A program made the position numbers and the translations under genes. Source: Firmicutes bacterium UBA1764 (GTDB taxonomy: Bacteria > Bacillota > Clostridia > Peptostreptococcales > Anaerovoracaceae). Taken from it: 5,780 nt of DNA. The DNA is taken from contig DCHA01000068.1 of assembly GCA_002315535.1 (NCBI GenBank), positions 1 to 5,780 on the forward strand, in the 5' to 3' direction. Positions 5,665-5,780 of the stretch are shown in pieces. How positions within the stretch are numbered: position 1 is the stretch's first letter; the number at the start of each line of letters is the position of its first letter. The notes below the pieces were generated by a model, which saw only the letters and a list, made by a program, of their open reading frames with translations, ran no database searches and was not told the origin of the DNA.

Positions 5665-5780
5665 ATGAAAGAACTGAACAGGTATATTGACCATACTCAG
5701 CTCAAAGCAGTCGCAACTGAAAACGATATCATTAAACTGTGCTCTGAAGCAAAGGAGCACAGTTTTTATGCAGTATGTGT
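5665..5780 (+). CDS. deoC: Deoxyribose-phosphate aldolase DeoC (3' truncated by window)
   Basis: DeoC is a cytosolic class I aldolase that splits 2-deoxyribose 5-phosphate into glyceraldehyde 3-phosphate and acetaldehyde, the last specific step of deoxynucleoside breakdown. Only the first 38 codons are visible. They match the family N-terminus: MKELNRYIDHTQLKA (1-15), then a helix with KLCSEAKE (24-31) and the strand YAVCV (35-39), equivalent to the first beta strand of the TIM barrel. Asp9 in IDHT is the conserved acidic residue. The Schiff-base lysine lies beyond the window, so activity cannot be confirmed. The ATG at 5665 follows AAGG (5654-5657) at 7 bases. The short gap after pduL, with no terminator in it, points to co-transcription. 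A terminator-like hairpin lies within the visible part of the gene. There is no N-terminal extension that would suggest targeting to a microcompartment. Confidence 0.9.
   Translation, partial: MKELNRYIDHTQLKAVATENDIIKLCSEAKEHSFYAVC
5734..5767 (+). other. Terminator-like hairpin and T-tract inside deoC
   Basis: AAACTGTGCTC (5734-5744) is perfectly complementary to GAGCACAGTTT (5755-5765), giving an 11-bp stem with a 10-base loop. The T-tract runs 5763-5767, so the outer A-U pairs and the tract overlap as in a classic intrinsic terminator. It lies about 70-100 bases after the deoC start and encodes KLCSEAKEHSF. Several codons in the stem (AAA for Lys, CTG for Leu) are not the ones this window favours, which hints weakly at selection on structure. 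Chance is not excluded, and translating ribosomes should prevent folding. Confidence 0.45.

Noticed and set aside
1..5780. CIRCE or CtsR heat-shock operators, riboswitches, tRNA, CRISPR or insertion sequences
   Set aside because: None was seen by eye. The gaps between protease genes are too short for an operator, and the promoter of that unit must lie upstream of the window.

Overview
The window looks like a chromosomal segment from a member of the Clostridia (Firmicutes). This rests on the gene order clpP-clpX-lon-engB, the Firmicutes-type ClpP active-site context (GMAASM), and purine-rich Shine-Dalgarno sequences ahead of most genes. Base composition is moderate (GC in the forties by eye), with AAG for Lys and CTT for Leu clearly preferred. 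I cannot name a genus. All seven genes lie on the + strand and almost no DNA is non-coding.

Positions 1-3918 are a protein quality-control block. It holds the C-terminal two thirds of ClpP (cut by the window edge), complete ClpX (the unfoldase partner of ClpP), and complete Lon (the independent ATP-dependent protease). The genes are separated by 1 and 11 bases. Positions 3915-5001 continue with the ribosome-assembly GTPase EngB/YsxC, which overlaps lon by 4 bases (ATGA). Hpt, hypoxanthine phosphoribosyltransferase, overlaps engB by 8 bases. These five genes read as one translationally coupled unit whose promoter lies upstream of the window.

Positions 5002-5067 are the only sizeable gap. It is AT-rich, carries a perfect TATAAT just after the hpt stop, two adjacent inverted repeats, and a textbook AAGGAGG ribosome binding site. 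Downstream are a PduL-family phosphate acyltransferase (5068-5637) and, 27 bases later, the start of deoC (deoxyribose-5-phosphate aldolase, cut by the window end). These two fit one pathway: DeoC makes glyceraldehyde 3-phosphate and acetaldehyde, an acetaldehyde dehydrogenase (not in view) would give acetyl-CoA, and PduL would turn that into acetyl phosphate for ATP synthesis. Hpt salvages the purine base from the same nucleosides, so hpt-pduL-deoC may be a nucleoside-use module appended to the protease operon.

There is no clear evidence of an undescribed system. The most unusual signals are terminator-like hairpins with T-tracts inside the early coding regions of lon and deoC, the inverted repeats before pduL, and the possibility that pduL-deoC is the edge of a sugar-phosphate microcompartment locus.
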